Shown: in pieces, positions 43,849 through 53,695 of the stretch
How the letters are laid out: each line of letters begins with the position of its first letter
Position numbering within the stretch: the stretch's first letter is position 1
Assembly (NCBI RefSeq): GCF_023634655.1
Contig: NZ_JAMKMS010000010.1
Coordinates: 107,244-171,243, forward strand
Source of the DNA: Vibrio methylphosphonaticus
GTDB taxonomy: Bacteria > Pseudomonadota > Gammaproteobacteria > Enterobacterales > Vibrionaceae
Direction of reading: 5' to 3'
DNA length: 64,000 nt
Program-made: the position numbers and the translations under genes
The notes under the pieces: model-generated
What the model saw: the letters and a program-made list of their open reading frames with translations, nothing else
Told to the model about the DNA's origin: nothing
Databases searched by the model: none

Positions 43849-43870
43849 TATTTTATAATGCGAATTAATG
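43849..43870. promoter_or_regulatory. NagC-like operator candidate before nagB
   Basis: TTATTTTATAATGCGAATTAAT has the A/T-flanked, roughly palindromic layout with a central CGAA expected of NagC sites. It lies about 40 bp before nagB. The match was made by memory of the E. coli motif. Confidence 0.35.
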
Positions 43871-43907
43871 TTTCAGCACACACAAATTTTTCTATTAGGG
43901 GAAGAAC

Positions 43908-44708
43908 ATGAGACTTATTCCATTAAAAAAAGCAGAACAAGTAGGTAAATGGGCAGCGCGTCATATTGCAGCAAGCATCAACGCTTTCCAACCAACGGCT
44001 GACAAGCCATTTGTACTTGGTCTGCCGACTGGTGGTACACCGCTATCTACTTATAAAGCACTGATTGAGCTTTATAATGCTGGAGAAGTGAGTTTCAAAC
44101 ACGTTGTGACGTTCAACATGGATGAGTACGTAGGCATCGACCCTAACCACCCAGAGTCATACCGTTCTTTCATGTACAATAACTTCTTCAACCATGTTGA
44201 TGTACAAGAAGAAAACATCAACTTACTCGATGGTAAAGCTGAAGATATCGATGCTCACTGCGCAGCATACGAAGAAAAAATACGCTCATACGGCAAAATT
44301 AATCTGTTCATGGGTGGCGTTGGTATCGACGGTCACATTGCATTCAATGAGCCAGGTTCTTCTTTAGCGTCTCGTACTCGTATCAAAACTCTAACTGAAG
44401 ATACTCGTATTGCGAACTCTCGTTTCTTCGATGGTGACATTAACCAAGTTCCTAAATACGCGCTAACCATTGGTGTTGCTACATTACTTGATGCCGAAGA
44501 AGTGATGATCCTAACACTAGGTCACAACAAAGCACTTGCACTACAGATGGCAGTTGAAGGTTCAGTTAACCACATGTGGACCGTTACTGCGCTGCAAATG
44601 CACCGTAAAGCTATCATCGTTGCCGATGAAGCTGCACAACAAGAACTAAAAGTGAAGACGGTTAAATACTTCAACGAACTTGAAGTAGAAAACATCAAAG
44701 ATCTATAA
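43908..44708 (+). CDS. nagB: Glucosamine-6-phosphate deaminase
   Basis: This 266-residue enzyme turns glucosamine-6-phosphate into fructose-6-phosphate and ammonia, joining amino-sugar breakdown to glycolysis. Signature segments are '[19 protein letters not shown]' (phosphate loop), '[19 protein letters not shown]' (catalytic Asp), '[20 protein letters not shown]' (catalytic His) and 'ALAIT'-like allosteric parts at the C-terminus. The length equals E. coli NagB. SD AGGGGAAG. It stands alone rather than with nagA and nagC, as is usual in Vibrio. A terminator follows. Confidence 0.97.
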   Translation: MRLIPLKKAEQVGKWAARHIAASINAFQPTADKPFVLGLPTGGTPLSTYKALIELYNAGEVSFKHVVTFNMDEYVGIDPNHPESYRSFMYNNFFNHVDVQEENINLLDGKAEDIDAHCAAYEEKIRSYGKINLFMGGVGIDGHIAFNEPGSSLASRTRIKTLTEDTRIANSRFFDGDINQVPKYALTIGVATLLDAEEVMILTLGHNKALALQMAVEGSVNHMWTVTALQMHRKAIIVADEAAQQELKVKTVKYFNELEVENIKDL

Positions 44709-44722
44709 CAAGACTTTTTGAC

Positions 44723-44753
44723 AAAGGGTAACGGAACTTTTCTGTTACCTTTT
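44723..44753 (+). terminator. Terminator after nagB
   Basis: AAAGGGTAACGGAA pairs, with one bulge, with CTGTTACCTTTT; T-rich sequence follows. Located 15 bp after the nagB stop. Confidence 0.75.
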
Positions 44754-44825
44754 GTTCTAAAAAGACGTCACTAGATACAAAAAGTGACTAGCAATGGAGT
44801 GCTAGCGTATTCCAAAGCTCCGTAA

Positions 44826-44859
44826 ATGTCGGGCTTACATGCCAAGCTAGGCCCGACAT
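44826..44859. promoter_or_regulatory. Inverted repeat next to a CTTT array
   Basis: ATGTCGGGC and GCCCGACAT enclose 16 bases. The stem runs directly into the (CTTT) array. It may be a second terminator-like hairpin or an old mobile repeat. Confidence 0.45.
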
Positions 44860-44860
44860 C

Positions 44861-44895
<35 letters not shown>

Positions 44896-45038
44896 AGAAT
44901 AACATCCTCTCGGCTACAACTTTACCAACATCGAAATAGCAAATTCTCGTGAGTCGACTCTAACAAGGCAGAACAAGGCTTGAAAAGCGCGAGTGAGGTT
45001 GCGACACTACCTACATCAATCTTTTCTCTCTGACAATA

Positions 45039-47171
45039 ATGACGCCAAAACAACTGCTCAAATCTCTTTTTGGTTACGATGACTTTCGCCATCAACAAGC
45101 CACTATTATCGACACCTTAATCTCAGGTCAAGATGCATTAACATTGATGCCAACAGGTGGTGGTAAATCCATTTGTTATCAGATCCCTGCCATTCTGCGT
45201 GAGGGCGTTGGTATCGTAGTGTCACCACTGATCGCATTGATGCAAGATCAAGTGGATGCGTTACATCAAATTGGAGTAAAAGCGGCTTATCTCAATTCGT
45301 CTCTCAGTCCTTATGATCAGCAAGCGGTTGAGCAGCAGCTGTTAATGGGTGAAATTCAAATTCTCTATGTCGCCCCTGAGCGGTTATTAATGGAGAGAAC
45401 CTTATCACTTTTAGAACAAACTCATTTATCACTGTTTGCTATCGATGAAGCTCACTGTGTAAGCCAGTGGGGTCATGACTTTAGACCGGAATACCAAAAA
45501 CTCAGCATTCTAAAAGCACGCTTTCCGTCAGTGCCAAGAATTGCTCTGACCGCAACGGCCGACAGCCGGACAAGAGATGAAATTGTTGAGCAGCTTGGGT
45601 TGCAAGACGCTCAGGTGTTTGTACACAGCTTTGATAGACCGAATATTCACTATCACGTTTCGGACCTCAGTAACGCCAAGCAAGAGCTATGGTCATTTAT
45701 TGAAACTCATCATGCCAATGATGCGGGTATCATTTATTGTTTATCGCGTAAAAAAGTCGAAGAAACAACAAAGTGGCTATGCGACCAAGGAAAACAAGCG
45801 CTCGCCTATCATGCAGGCATGTCCAATGAACAACGCGCCCAAAACCAACAGCGTTTTTTACGTGAAGATAGCATTATCATCGTTGCAACTATCGCATTTG
45901 GAATGGGTATCGATAAACCAGATGTTCGTTTTGTTGCTCACTTGAGCTTACCAAAGAGCATTGAAGCCTACTATCAGGAAACTGGACGTGCTGGTCGTGA
46001 TGGCGAACCCGCTAATGCTTGGATGGCTTACGGCATGCAAGACATGGTGCTGCAAAGGCAGATGGTGCAAAACTCTGACGCCAATGAGCAATTTAAATTC
46101 ACCTCTTTGCAAAAGCTCAATGCCTTATTAGGCTACTGCGACCTTGCTAGTTGCCGCAGACAATCTTTACTTGCCTACTTTGGTGAGACGTTAAAGACGC
46201 CATGTGGAAACTGTGACAACTGCGTCTCGCCACCTGAGACTTGGGACGGCCTTGAAGCAACGCAAAAAGCATTGTCTACCGTATTTAGAACCGAGCAACG
46301 ATTTGGGGTGAGCTACCTCATTAATATCTTACTTGGAAAGACTGACCAACGAATTGAACAAAACCAACACCACACCCTTTCGACCTTTGGTATCGGGACT
46401 GACCTGTCTGCCAAACAATGGCAAGGCGTTTTTCGACAATTACTGGCCATGAACTTACTTGAAGTACACGGTAATCATGGCAGCTTGAGGCTAACTGAAA
46501 TGTGTCGCCCCTTCCTAAAAGGCCAACGGCCAATACAGCTAAGGACATTAAGAAGCGCTTCAACCAATAAGGCATCAACAAAGAAACAAAAACACCTTGG
46601 GTTAACGTCAGCAGACAGCAAACAGTTCGAAGCGTTGAAAGTGATACGCTCTGCCTTAGCGTCTGAACAACAAGTACCTGCGTACATGATTTGTCACGAT
46701 GCCACCTTACAAGCATTAGCCATAGAGCGTCCCCTATCAAAAGCCGCGCTTAGCCAAATTTCAGGATTCGGCGACACTAAAATTGAAAAATATGGCGATC
46801 GCTTTCTAGCCGCAATCACACCTAAAATGGCGCATGAAAATACGCTCACCGACACTGAGTTAGAATCATTATCCATGCTAAAGCGTGGTTTAAGTGCTGA
46901 TGACATCGCAGAGCAGCGCCAAATAAAAAAGGCCACGGTGCTGGCACACCTAGCGATTGCCATAGAAAATGGTGCATGCGACCTTGAACAAGTCCTTGAT
47001 TTGTCTTCATCAGAGATCGATACCATCATCGCACAAGCTATCACGCTCAATATTTTATCAGAAGGAAAGATCAAGCCTTTGCATGAACACTTCGAGCAAC
47101 GTTATGATTACGGGCAATTAAAATGCGTACTTGCAAAAATGGTCGCGACTTCCCAAAAATCCATTTCCTAG
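45039..47171 (+). CDS. recQ: RecQ-family DNA helicase with extra C-terminal HTH domain
   Basis: This is a 710-residue 3'-5' helicase, about 100 residues longer than E. coli RecQ. Motif 0/I is 'FGYDDFRHQQ' and 'MPTGGGKSICYQIPA', II is DEAH in 'AIDEAHCVSQWGHDFRPEY', VI is 'QETGRAGRDG'. The zinc site is 'CDLASCRRQSLL...CGNCDNC'. Then come the winged helix and an HRDC domain ('SEQQVPAYMICHDATLQALA'). The last roughly 100 residues ('MLKRGLSADDIAEQRQIKKATVLAHLAIAIENG') look like an HTH_40-type domain found in some RecQ proteins. It acts in recombination and fork repair. The genome may hold a second, shorter RecQ. Confidence 0.93.
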   Translation: MTPKQLLKSLFGYDDFRHQQATIIDTLISGQDALTLMPTGGGKSICYQIPAILREGVGIVVSPLIALMQDQVDALHQIGVKAAYLNSSLSPYDQQAVEQQLLMGEIQILYVAPERLLMERTLSLLEQTHLSLFAIDEAHCVSQWGHDFRPEYQKLSILKARFPSVPRIALTATADSRTRDEIVEQLGLQDAQVFVHSFDRPNIHYHVSDLSNAKQELWSFIETHHANDAGIIYCLSRKKVEETTKWLCDQGKQALAYHAGMSNEQRAQNQQRFLREDSIIIVATIAFGMGIDKPDVRFVAHLSLPKSIEAYYQETGRAGRDGEPANAWMAYGMQDMVLQRQMVQNSDANEQFKFTSLQKLNALLGYCDLASCRRQSLLAYFGETLKTPCGNCDNCVSPPETWDGLEATQKALSTVFRTEQRFGVSYLINILLGKTDQRIEQNQHHTLSTFGIGTDLSAKQWQGVFRQLLAMNLLEVHGNHGSLRLTEMCRPFLKGQRPIQLRTLRSASTNKASTKKQKHLGLTSADSKQFEALKVIRSALASEQQVPAYMICHDATLQALAIERPLSKAALSQISGFGDTKIEKYGDRFLAAITPKMAHENTLTDTELESLSMLKRGLSADDIAEQRQIKKATVLAHLAIAIENGACDLEQVLDLSSSEIDTIIAQAITLNILSEGKIKPLHEHFEQRYDYGQLKCVLAKMVATSQKSIS

Positions 47172-47600
47172 CCAGTCATTTCGCCAAGAACAACAGTATT
47201 AGAATTAAAAACTTTAACGGTTCTGATGTGGCCATTGCATTGAGGAGATATAACGCTCTTCAATGCAAAACACCCTTGATGGTGCTCAAAAAACCAGCCA
47301 TCAAAATAATTAATCTAATTTGTAGTATTCTTCCTATCAATATCGGCGTATGATTTCGCCACACTCAAAATGTAAGAGGATATTAATCACCGTGTTAATT
47401 ACGCCGCCTTAAACGCTCCACCCCCTCTCTATAGCATTCATTGCTACTAAAGTACTGGACTACCCTTAGTGCCATGCTGACCTTCGCGCTTATTAAAATC
47501 AGCCAATTTCAGGCTAATTTGTCGCGCCAAAAATTCATCAAAGCACCACTTTCCCCAGATATTATCTGGTGCGTTTTGCCGTGCAAAAATTGAGAATTCA
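47172..47600. other. 430-bp gap between recQ and the SulP gene
   Basis: No convincing gene. Short open frames here overlap the ends of neighbours. A promoter for the SulP-Usp pair should be present, but I see no obvious regulator site or riboswitch. Confidence 0.5.
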
Positions 47601-49088
47601 ATGTACAAAAACTTCAAACTCGATTGGATGTCGAACATCCGTGGCGACCTGCTAGCAGGTATCGTTGTCGCTCTAGCGCTTATTCCCGAAGCCATCGCTT
47701 TTTCAATCATTGCAGGTGTTGACCCTAAAGTAGGCTTATACGCCTCATTTAGTATTTCTGTTGTCATCGCCTTCACGGGCTCACGATCCGGTATGATCTC
47801 CGCAGCTACTGGAGCAATGGCCTTATTAATGGTGACGCTTGTCAAAGAGCATGGGTTAGAGTACCTACTTGCGGTGACGGTTTTAACCGGGCTATTACAA
47901 GTTCTAGCAGGCTATTTAAAGCTGGGTGATCTCATGCGTTTTGTCTCTAGTTCTGTGGTGACAGGTTTTGTTAACGCCCTAGCGATATTAATTTTCATGG
48001 CGCAGTTACCCGAATTGACTCATGTCACTTGGCATGTCTATGCCATGACGGCCGGCGGGCTTGCGATTATCTATCTCTTCCCCTATGTGCCTGTTATTGG
48101 AAAATTAATCCCATCCCCCTTAGTCTGCATTATTACCCTCACCATTATCACAATGATGTTTGGGGTTGATGTGAGAACAGTTGGCGACATGGGAGATTTA
48201 CCCGACACCTTACCCATTTTTCTTTGGCCGGATGTACCACTCAACTTAGACACTTTGTTCATCATCTTTCCTTACGCCGCCGGATTGGCGGTTGTCGGTC
48301 TACTAGAATCCATGATGACAGCCACCATAGTTGACGATTTAACCGATACCCAAAGTGACAAAAATCAGGAATGCAAAGGCCAAGGAATTGCCAACATTTG
48401 TACTGGTTTTTTAGGCGGGATGGCAGGTTGCGCTATGATTGGACAGTCAATGATAAACATAAAATCAGGCGGACGTGGTCGTCTATCAACCTTAGCCTCG
48501 GGCATCTTTCTACTCGTTATGGTGGTATTTCTTGGACCATGGCTCAAACAAATTCCCATGGCCGCGTTAGTCGCAGTCATGATTATGGTAGCCATTGGCA
48601 CCTTTTCTTGGCGCTCAATTGCAGATTTAAAAAAGCATCCCCTTTCCACCAATATCGTGATGCTTGCAACTGTCAGTATTGTCGTCGCGACTCATAATCT
48701 TGCCATTGGTGTCTTGGTTGGCGTATTACTCGCCTCTTTATTCTTTGCCAATAAAATTAGCCGCATGATGGTGATGAAAAACCAAACAACGGAAGACCAT
48801 TGTCGTAAATACACCGTAACTGGGCAGATATTCTTTGCGTCTGCAGATAAGTTTATTGGGGGATTTGATTTCAAAGAAGTCATCAAAACCGTCACTATCG
48901 ATTTATCCTCAGCGCATTTTTGGGATGTCACCTCCGTTTCGGCGTTAGATAAAGTCGTCGTTAAATTTCGCCGCGAAGGGACTCAAGTCAATCTAATTGG
49001 CATGAACCAAGCAACGCGTACCATCGTGGACAAATTTGGCGTGCACGATAAGCCAGAAGAAGTAGAAAAGTTATTGGCCGGACATTAA
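47601..49088 (+). CDS. SulP-family anion transporter with STAS domain
   Basis: This is a 495-residue SLC26/SulP protein. Residues 1-370 form the membrane part, with the family start 'DLLAGIVVALALIPEAIAFSIIAGVDPKVGLYAS' region and 'ISAATGAMALLMVTLV'. Residues about 400-490 form a cytoplasmic STAS domain ('VTIDLSSAHFWDVTSVSALDKVV'). Relatives move sulfate, bicarbonate (BicA) or dicarboxylates with sodium or protons. The universal stress protein gene begins nine bases downstream, a frequent pairing for bicarbonate-type SulP proteins, so bicarbonate is a reasonable guess. Confidence 0.9.
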   Translation: MYKNFKLDWMSNIRGDLLAGIVVALALIPEAIAFSIIAGVDPKVGLYASFSISVVIAFTGSRSGMISAATGAMALLMVTLVKEHGLEYLLAVTVLTGLLQVLAGYLKLGDLMRFVSSSVVTGFVNALAILIFMAQLPELTHVTWHVYAMTAGGLAIIYLFPYVPVIGKLIPSPLVCIITLTIITMMFGVDVRTVGDMGDLPDTLPIFLWPDVPLNLDTLFIIFPYAAGLAVVGLLESMMTATIVDDLTDTQSDKNQECKGQGIANICTGFLGGMAGCAMIGQSMINIKSGGRGRLSTLASGIFLLVMVVFLGPWLKQIPMAALVAVMIMVAIGTFSWRSIADLKKHPLSTNIVMLATVSIVVATHNLAIGVLVGVLLASLFFANKISRMMVMKNQTTEDHCRKYTVTGQIFFASADKFIGGFDFKEVIKTVTIDLSSAHFWDVTSVSALDKVVVKFRREGTQVNLIGMNQATRTIVDKFGVHDKPEEVEKLLAGH

Positions 49089-49097
49089 GGATAAAAT

Positions 49098-49943
49098 ATG
49101 AAAAACATAATCGCTTGTATTGATGGCTCTCAGTCGACGATTTCGACTTGTGAGGGAAGCGCTTGGGTGGCGAAGACGCTTGATGCACCGCTTGTTCTGT
49201 TTCATGCGCTTGATAAAACAACACGCCCAGTTTTAAGTGAATTCTCAGGCCAAATTGGGCTAGGTAGCCAAGAAGAGTTGCTCGATGAATTAGCGAAACT
49301 CGATGAAACACGCAGTAAAATCATGCTAGAACATAGCCATAAAATGCTCGATTCCGCCTATGAATGGGCATGCCGTGACGGCGTCAGTAACGTCAAAAAA
49401 TTGCAACGACACGGTAGCTTACTAGAGACCTTATCCGATCTCACTAGCGAATTACGAGTATTAGTCATTGGAAAGTCAGGCGAGCATCACAGCAGTAAGA
49501 ATATTATCGGATCTCAATTAGAAAGCGTCATTCGAGCAGTAGATGAACATATTCTCGTAGTTAGTGATCACTTCAAAGCCCCTCATTCCTATATGATCGC
49601 CTTTGATGGTAGTCCAATTAGTCAGAAGTTAATTGATAAGGCCACTCGAACCCCATTACTAAAAGGACTGCCCTGCCACCTCACGACGATTGATGAGTCA
49701 TCAACCAAAAGTGTTGCGTTTGAGCAGGCGAAACAACAACTAAAGAGCGCTGGAATGGAAGTGACAGCAGCATGTCTCAATGGACCCATTGATGAGGCCC
49801 TACTCACCTACCAGCAACAACATAAGGTAGGTATGATTGTCATGGGTGCCTATGGGCATTCCAAGCTAAGGCAGGTGTTTGTCGGCAGTAATACAACGAA
49901 AGTATTGGCAAATAGCGAGGTGCCCTTATTGCTCATTCGATAA
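49098..49943 (+). CDS. Tandem UspA universal stress protein
   Basis: This 281-residue protein has two UspA domains: residues 1-150 ('IIACIDGSQSTISTCEGSAW') and 155-281 ('YMIAFDGSPISQKLIDKAT'). The second ends with the ATP-binding loop 'GMIVMGAYGHSKLRQVFVGSNTTKVL'; the first has a shorter form near 'VIGKSGEHHSSK'. AAGGA precedes the ATG, and it is co-transcribed with the SulP gene. It may tune the transporter or act in stress survival; this is inference from the pairing. Confidence 0.92.
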   Translation: MKNIIACIDGSQSTISTCEGSAWVAKTLDAPLVLFHALDKTTRPVLSEFSGQIGLGSQEELLDELAKLDETRSKIMLEHSHKMLDSAYEWACRDGVSNVKKLQRHGSLLETLSDLTSELRVLVIGKSGEHHSSKNIIGSQLESVIRAVDEHILVVSDHFKAPHSYMIAFDGSPISQKLIDKATRTPLLKGLPCHLTTIDESSTKSVAFEQAKQQLKSAGMEVTAACLNGPIDEALLTYQQQHKVGMIVMGAYGHSKLRQVFVGSNTTKVLANSEVPLLLIR

Positions 49944-50060
49944 CGAACGGCATATGTAGGCAACGAATTTGAAAAGTCTCAAGCGTCGTTAAGCGCGCGT
50001 TTTGGAAGGTCATCATTAAAGGGGAAGGCGACGAGAAATAATCGCTTCCCCAAACGATAC

Positions 50061-50492
50061 TTAGCCGTTCGAATTCATGACGCTCGCATAAGCCACAAGG
50101 AAGGCTTGCTCTTGATATTGCTTAAGACCCGTTTCTTTAAACGGAACCGCAAGTGGGTTTCGTTTCAAGCGCTCTTTAATTTCTGTTGCAGGCACAACAT
50201 CAACGGAAATCCCATCGATCAGTTGAATCGCCGCTTCAAGTTTAAAACCAACAGCACCACCCGCGAACTTACCTTTGGTCTGGCGTTGGCGAATCACAAC
50301 GTTTTCAACCTGATAATCTTGCATTAATTTAGCGAACGAAAACTGAAAATCTTTCATTTTTTGAGTGTCGTTTGCATCACCTATGGATACTTTTGCCACT
50401 CGGCAATCAAGAATGGTAAACACTCCGTCAGATAGTGACAACAGGCTTACAATTGCATCATTACCACTAATTTCAACACCACAAATTTTCAT
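50061..50492 (-). CDS. DUF3010 family protein
   Basis: This 143-residue protein has a RuvC/RNase H-like beginning ('MKICGVEISGNDAIVSLL') and the segments 'VVIRQRQTKGKFAGGAVGFKLEAAIQL' and 'VPATEIKERLKRNPL'. This matches the DUF3010 family of Vibrio and Shewanella as remembered. The biochemical role is unknown; an RNase H-like nuclease fold is possible but catalytic residues were not proven. AAGG lies before the ATG. It stands alone. Confidence 0.85.
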   Translation of the reverse strand: MKICGVEISGNDAIVSLLSLSDGVFTILDCRVAKVSIGDANDTQKMKDFQFSFAKLMQDYQVENVVIRQRQTKGKFAGGAVGFKLEAAIQLIDGISVDVVPATEIKERLKRNPLAVPFKETGLKQYQEQAFLVAYASVMNSNG

Positions 50493-50696
50493 TTCATTAC
50501 CTTGTTTTTGATGAACCTGCGATTATACGATGCGTTGCCACTGTGTACCAGTATAAGGTGCGAATCAACCAACTCAAAGTGACCACTAAACCCGCTATAC
50601 GTCTAAAGCTACCATTAAATACCCTTTGTCTAATACACTAACGCCACTCGTGCTAGCAAGTGGCGTGGTTTAAATGATATTCATCGTGAGCGAGTA

Positions 50697-52289
50697 TTAG
50701 GCGGCTTCTACTTCCTTCACAGGAGCTGGATTACGAATCAAGAAATCAAATGCGCCTAAACTTGCTTTCGCACCCTCGCCCATCGCAATAATAATTTGTT
50801 TGTATGGCACTGTGGTCACATCACCCGCCGCAAATACACCTTTCATACTCGTCGCGCCATGCGCATCAATTTCGATTTCGCCACGCGGCGACAATGCAAC
50901 GTTGGTGCCTTTCAGCCATTCACTGTTTGGTACTAGACCAATTTGAACGAAGATACCTGACAGCTCAACACGCTTAATTTCATCCGTATTACGGTCTTTA
51001 TATTCAAGACCAGTAACCCGCGTGCCATCACCCAGTACTTCCGTGGTTTGAGCCATCGTAATGATCTCAATGTTAGCTGTGCTGTTTGCTTTGTCGATCA
51101 ATACTTGATCAGCGCGAAGCGTGTCGGCGAATTCAAGCACGGTAACATGCTCAACGATGCCAGCTAGGTCAATAGCGGCTTCAATACCTGAGTTACCACC
51201 ACCGATAACCGCAGTACGCTTGCCTTTGAATAGCGGGCCATCACAGTGAGGACAGTAAGCCACACCTTTATTACGATACTCTTGCTCACCCGGAACGTTC
51301 ATTTCACGCCAGCGTGCACCAGTACTGGTAATAACAGATCGAGCTTTGAGTACTGCGCCACTTTCCAATACCACATGCGTGTAGCCGTCTTCGGTATCTT
51401 CTGCATCAATGATGGTTGCCGCGCGTTGCTCTGTAATCACTTCAACCCCGTACTCTTTTACATGCTCTTCTAAGCTCGCTACTAAACTCGGGCCGGTAGT
51501 GGATTTCATTGAGATAAAGTTTTCAATTGCCATGGTGTCCATGACTTGACCACCAAAGCGATCGGCAACCACACCGGTGCGAATGCCTTTACGCGCCGCA
51601 TAGATAGCGGCAGATGAACCCGCAGGACCACCACCAACAACCAGAACATCAAAAGGTGCGGTTTCATTAAGTTGGTTAGCTTTCTTTTCAGCGGCACCAG
51701 TGTCCACTTTATTCAAGATTTCGTTTAGCGACATGCGACCCTGGCCAAACAACTCACCATTAATGAATACACTTGGCACCGCCATAATATCGCGCTGCTT
51801 CACTTCATCTTGGAATGCTGCACCGTCAATCATAGTGGCATTAATCAGTGGGTTAATGGCTGCCATCATATTGAAAGATTGCACCACTTCTGGACAATTT
51901 TGGCATGATAGCGAGATAAAAATCTCAACATCAAGTGGCGAGTTGAGCTGCGCTACTTGCTCAATCGTTTCTGCTTCAAGTTTGATTGGGTGACCACCTG
52001 TATGCAGCAGCGCGAGCACAAGTGAAGTAAATTCATGACCCATTGGCAGGCCAGCAAAACCAATTGCCGTGCCTTTTTCTGGATTAACAACGCGCATCAC
52101 AGGCTTTCTCGGACTTGCAGCATCGTCACGAACGACGTCAATTTTGCTGCTTAGTGATGCGATGTCATCGGCAAGAGACTGGATCTTACTTGCTGTATCA
52201 CTGTCATCAAGGCTGAGAACCAATTGAACTCGGGTTTTTACGTTTTCTAAATACGCTTTTAGCTGCTGCTTCATTGCTTGATCTAACAT
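50697..52289 (-). CDS. ahpF: Alkyl hydroperoxide reductase subunit F
   Basis: This 530-residue FAD flavoprotein passes electrons from NADH to AhpC. The N-terminal double-thioredoxin domain has '[14 protein letters not shown]' (CxxC). The FAD motif is '[20 protein letters not shown]', and '[15 protein letters not shown]' holds the thioredoxin-reductase-type CxxC followed by the NADH loop '[15 protein letters not shown]'. It is downstream of the first ahpC copy on the same strand, with a hairpin between them that may lower its expression relative to ahpC. Confidence 0.96.
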   Translation of the reverse strand: MLDQAMKQQLKAYLENVKTRVQLVLSLDDSDTASKIQSLADDIASLSSKIDVVRDDAASPRKPVMRVVNPEKGTAIGFAGLPMGHEFTSLVLALLHTGGHPIKLEAETIEQVAQLNSPLDVEIFISLSCQNCPEVVQSFNMMAAINPLINATMIDGAAFQDEVKQRDIMAVPSVFINGELFGQGRMSLNEILNKVDTGAAEKKANQLNETAPFDVLVVGGGPAGSSAAIYAARKGIRTGVVADRFGGQVMDTMAIENFISMKSTTGPSLVASLEEHVKEYGVEVITEQRAATIIDAEDTEDGYTHVVLESGAVLKARSVITSTGARWREMNVPGEQEYRNKGVAYCPHCDGPLFKGKRTAVIGGGNSGIEAAIDLAGIVEHVTVLEFADTLRADQVLIDKANSTANIEIITMAQTTEVLGDGTRVTGLEYKDRNTDEIKRVELSGIFVQIGLVPNSEWLKGTNVALSPRGEIEIDAHGATSMKGVFAAGDVTTVPYKQIIIAMGEGAKASLGAFDFLIRNPAPVKEVEAA

Positions 52290-52401
52290 AACGATACCTA
52301 CTCTATAAGACTGCTTAACATCAGAAGGAATTTAAAAAGGGATGAATAAAAAAGAGACCCTTTTGATGTTTGGTTAATAACTATATTTACTGTTTAAGGG
52401 C

Positions 52402-52462
52402 TGCACGCCCCCACTTTTATGTGCCAATGGTAGAGACAATAAAAGCGACAGTGGGGCGTGCA
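52402..52462 (-). terminator. Hairpin between ahpC copy 1 and ahpF
   Basis: TGCACGCCCC(C)AC pairs with GTGGGGCGTGCA, extended inside by TTTTAT/ATAAAA. Without a long T-run it may be a partial terminator or mRNA stabiliser that gives more AhpC than AhpF. A shorter relative follows ahpC copy 2. Confidence 0.65.
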
Positions 52463-52531
52463 ACACGGACTCGAATTTCTGCTAACGCTAACGGGTTGTT
52501 AGCGAGTACTTGGCGGGCTTAAGACGCCAGC

Positions 52532-53089
52532 TTAGATTTTGCCAACTAGGTCTAAAGACGGAGCAAGTGTCGCTTCACCTTCTTTCCATTTTGCTGGGCA
52601 AACTTCACCCGGGTTAGCCGCTACGTATTGCGCTGCTTTGACTTTACGCATTAGGTCTTCAGCGTCACGGCCAATACCTTCAGCTGTGATTTCCATGGCT
52701 TGGATAACACCTTCTGGGTCAATTAGGAACGTGGCACGGTCTGCAAGACCTTGGCCTTCACGCATCACACCAAAGTTGTTCGTGATATTGCCTGTTTGGT
52801 CGCCCAGCATGTAGTAGTTGATTTTGCCGATTGTGTCAGAGCTGTCGTGCCATGCTTTATGAGTAAAGTGCGTGTCTGTTGATACTGAGTACACTTCGAC
52901 GCCACGCGATTGTAGCTCTGCGTAATGGTCTGCAAGGTCACCAAGCTCTGTTGGACAAACAAACGTGAAATCTGCTGGATAAAAGAAGAAGACTGCCCAC
53001 TTACCTTTCACGTCTTGCTCTGTGATTTCTACGAAATCGCCTTGTTTGAATGCGGTTGCTGAAAATGGCTTGATAGTCGTGTTAATCAT
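52532..53089 (-). CDS. ahpC: Peroxiredoxin AhpC, copy 1
   Basis: This 185-residue typical 2-Cys peroxiredoxin reduces H2O2, organic peroxides and peroxynitrite. The peroxidatic Cys is in '[21 protein letters not shown]' (part), the resolving Cys in '[14 protein letters not shown]'. It is reduced by AhpF, encoded just downstream. It differs from copy 2 (56623-57180) by one residue (Ser in 'AELQSRG', Ala in copy 2). An OxyR-type box lies upstream. AAGAGAGAG precedes the ATG. Confidence 0.97.
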   Translation of the reverse strand: MINTTIKPFSATAFKQGDFVEITEQDVKGKWAVFFFYPADFTFVCPTELGDLADHYAELQSRGVEVYSVSTDTHFTHKAWHDSSDTIGKINYYMLGDQTGNITNNFGVMREGQGLADRATFLIDPEGVIQAMEITAEGIGRDAEDLMRKVKAAQYVAANPGEVCPAKWKEGEATLAPSLDLVGKI

Positions 53090-53194
53090 AATGTCGCTCT
53101 CTCTTAACGTGTTATTTTTTAGAAGGTTAAGCGCTGTTTTGCGCCGATGGAGGTATATTGCAACATTGGAGAGTTTTAGGAAATTCGTCTGTTC

Positions 53195-53220
53195 CTATCT
53201 ATTTGATAGGAGTTTCCTAT
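53195..53220. promoter_or_regulatory. OxyR-type box of ahpC copy 1
   Basis: CTAT-N7-ATAG-N7-CTAT matches three of the four OxyR quarter-sites with exact 7-base spacing. It lies about 105 bp upstream of the start codon, in the expected activating position. Confidence 0.7.
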
Positions 53221-53695
53221 TAAAGGAGTGCGGTTTGAGAGAGAGTGAGTTGTAACACTCGACAACACGCTATTCCATATTGTCCAAATTCTGTCATTAA
53301 GCAGAAATCAACACAGGACTGTACAAAGTCGCTTGGTGATCACACTGACGGGGTAGATCGTCGTAACGTAGATCTGCCCCAAAGTGTGCTTGGCCCCCAA
53401 TAGAGGAGTATTACTAAACCTAATACGAACCTCTAATACAGATTTGTACATAGCTTGATGATCGATAGTTCGAGCAGCTTTGAGTTGATATACATTCGGT
53501 TTTATAAGGTGATGTACGGGTTTGAACCGTAGGTAAAGCGTTATGTGCCAACACAATCTCAGTTCTAATTCACTACAACTTTTGACGGTTTATAAGAGCT
53601 TGTTTTTACTTTAAATTATTGTTTTACATCTATTAATTTGATGGTTCTTCCTGTTGCTGTTAAAATGAAGCTGTGTGTTTTAGTAGGTGCATTTT
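53221..53695. other. Gap between ahpC copy 1 and the toxin-antitoxin-like pair
   Basis: About 470 bp with no gene I can support. An 82-codon leftward frame at 53308-53556 lacks a ribosome site and family likeness. Closely spaced GTAGATC words near 53346-53376 suggest remnant repeats. The promoter of the next operon should be near the right end (AT-rich from 53580). Confidence 0.45.

Noticed and set aside
50639..50672. Terminator after ahpF
   Set aside because: CGCCACT/AGTGGCG forms a stem, but neither strand has a following T-run; evidence too weak to list as a feature.
53308..53556. 82-codon leftward frame as a transposase remnant
   Set aside because: No recognisable transposase motif, no inverted repeats and no ribosome site; left as unannotated gap.
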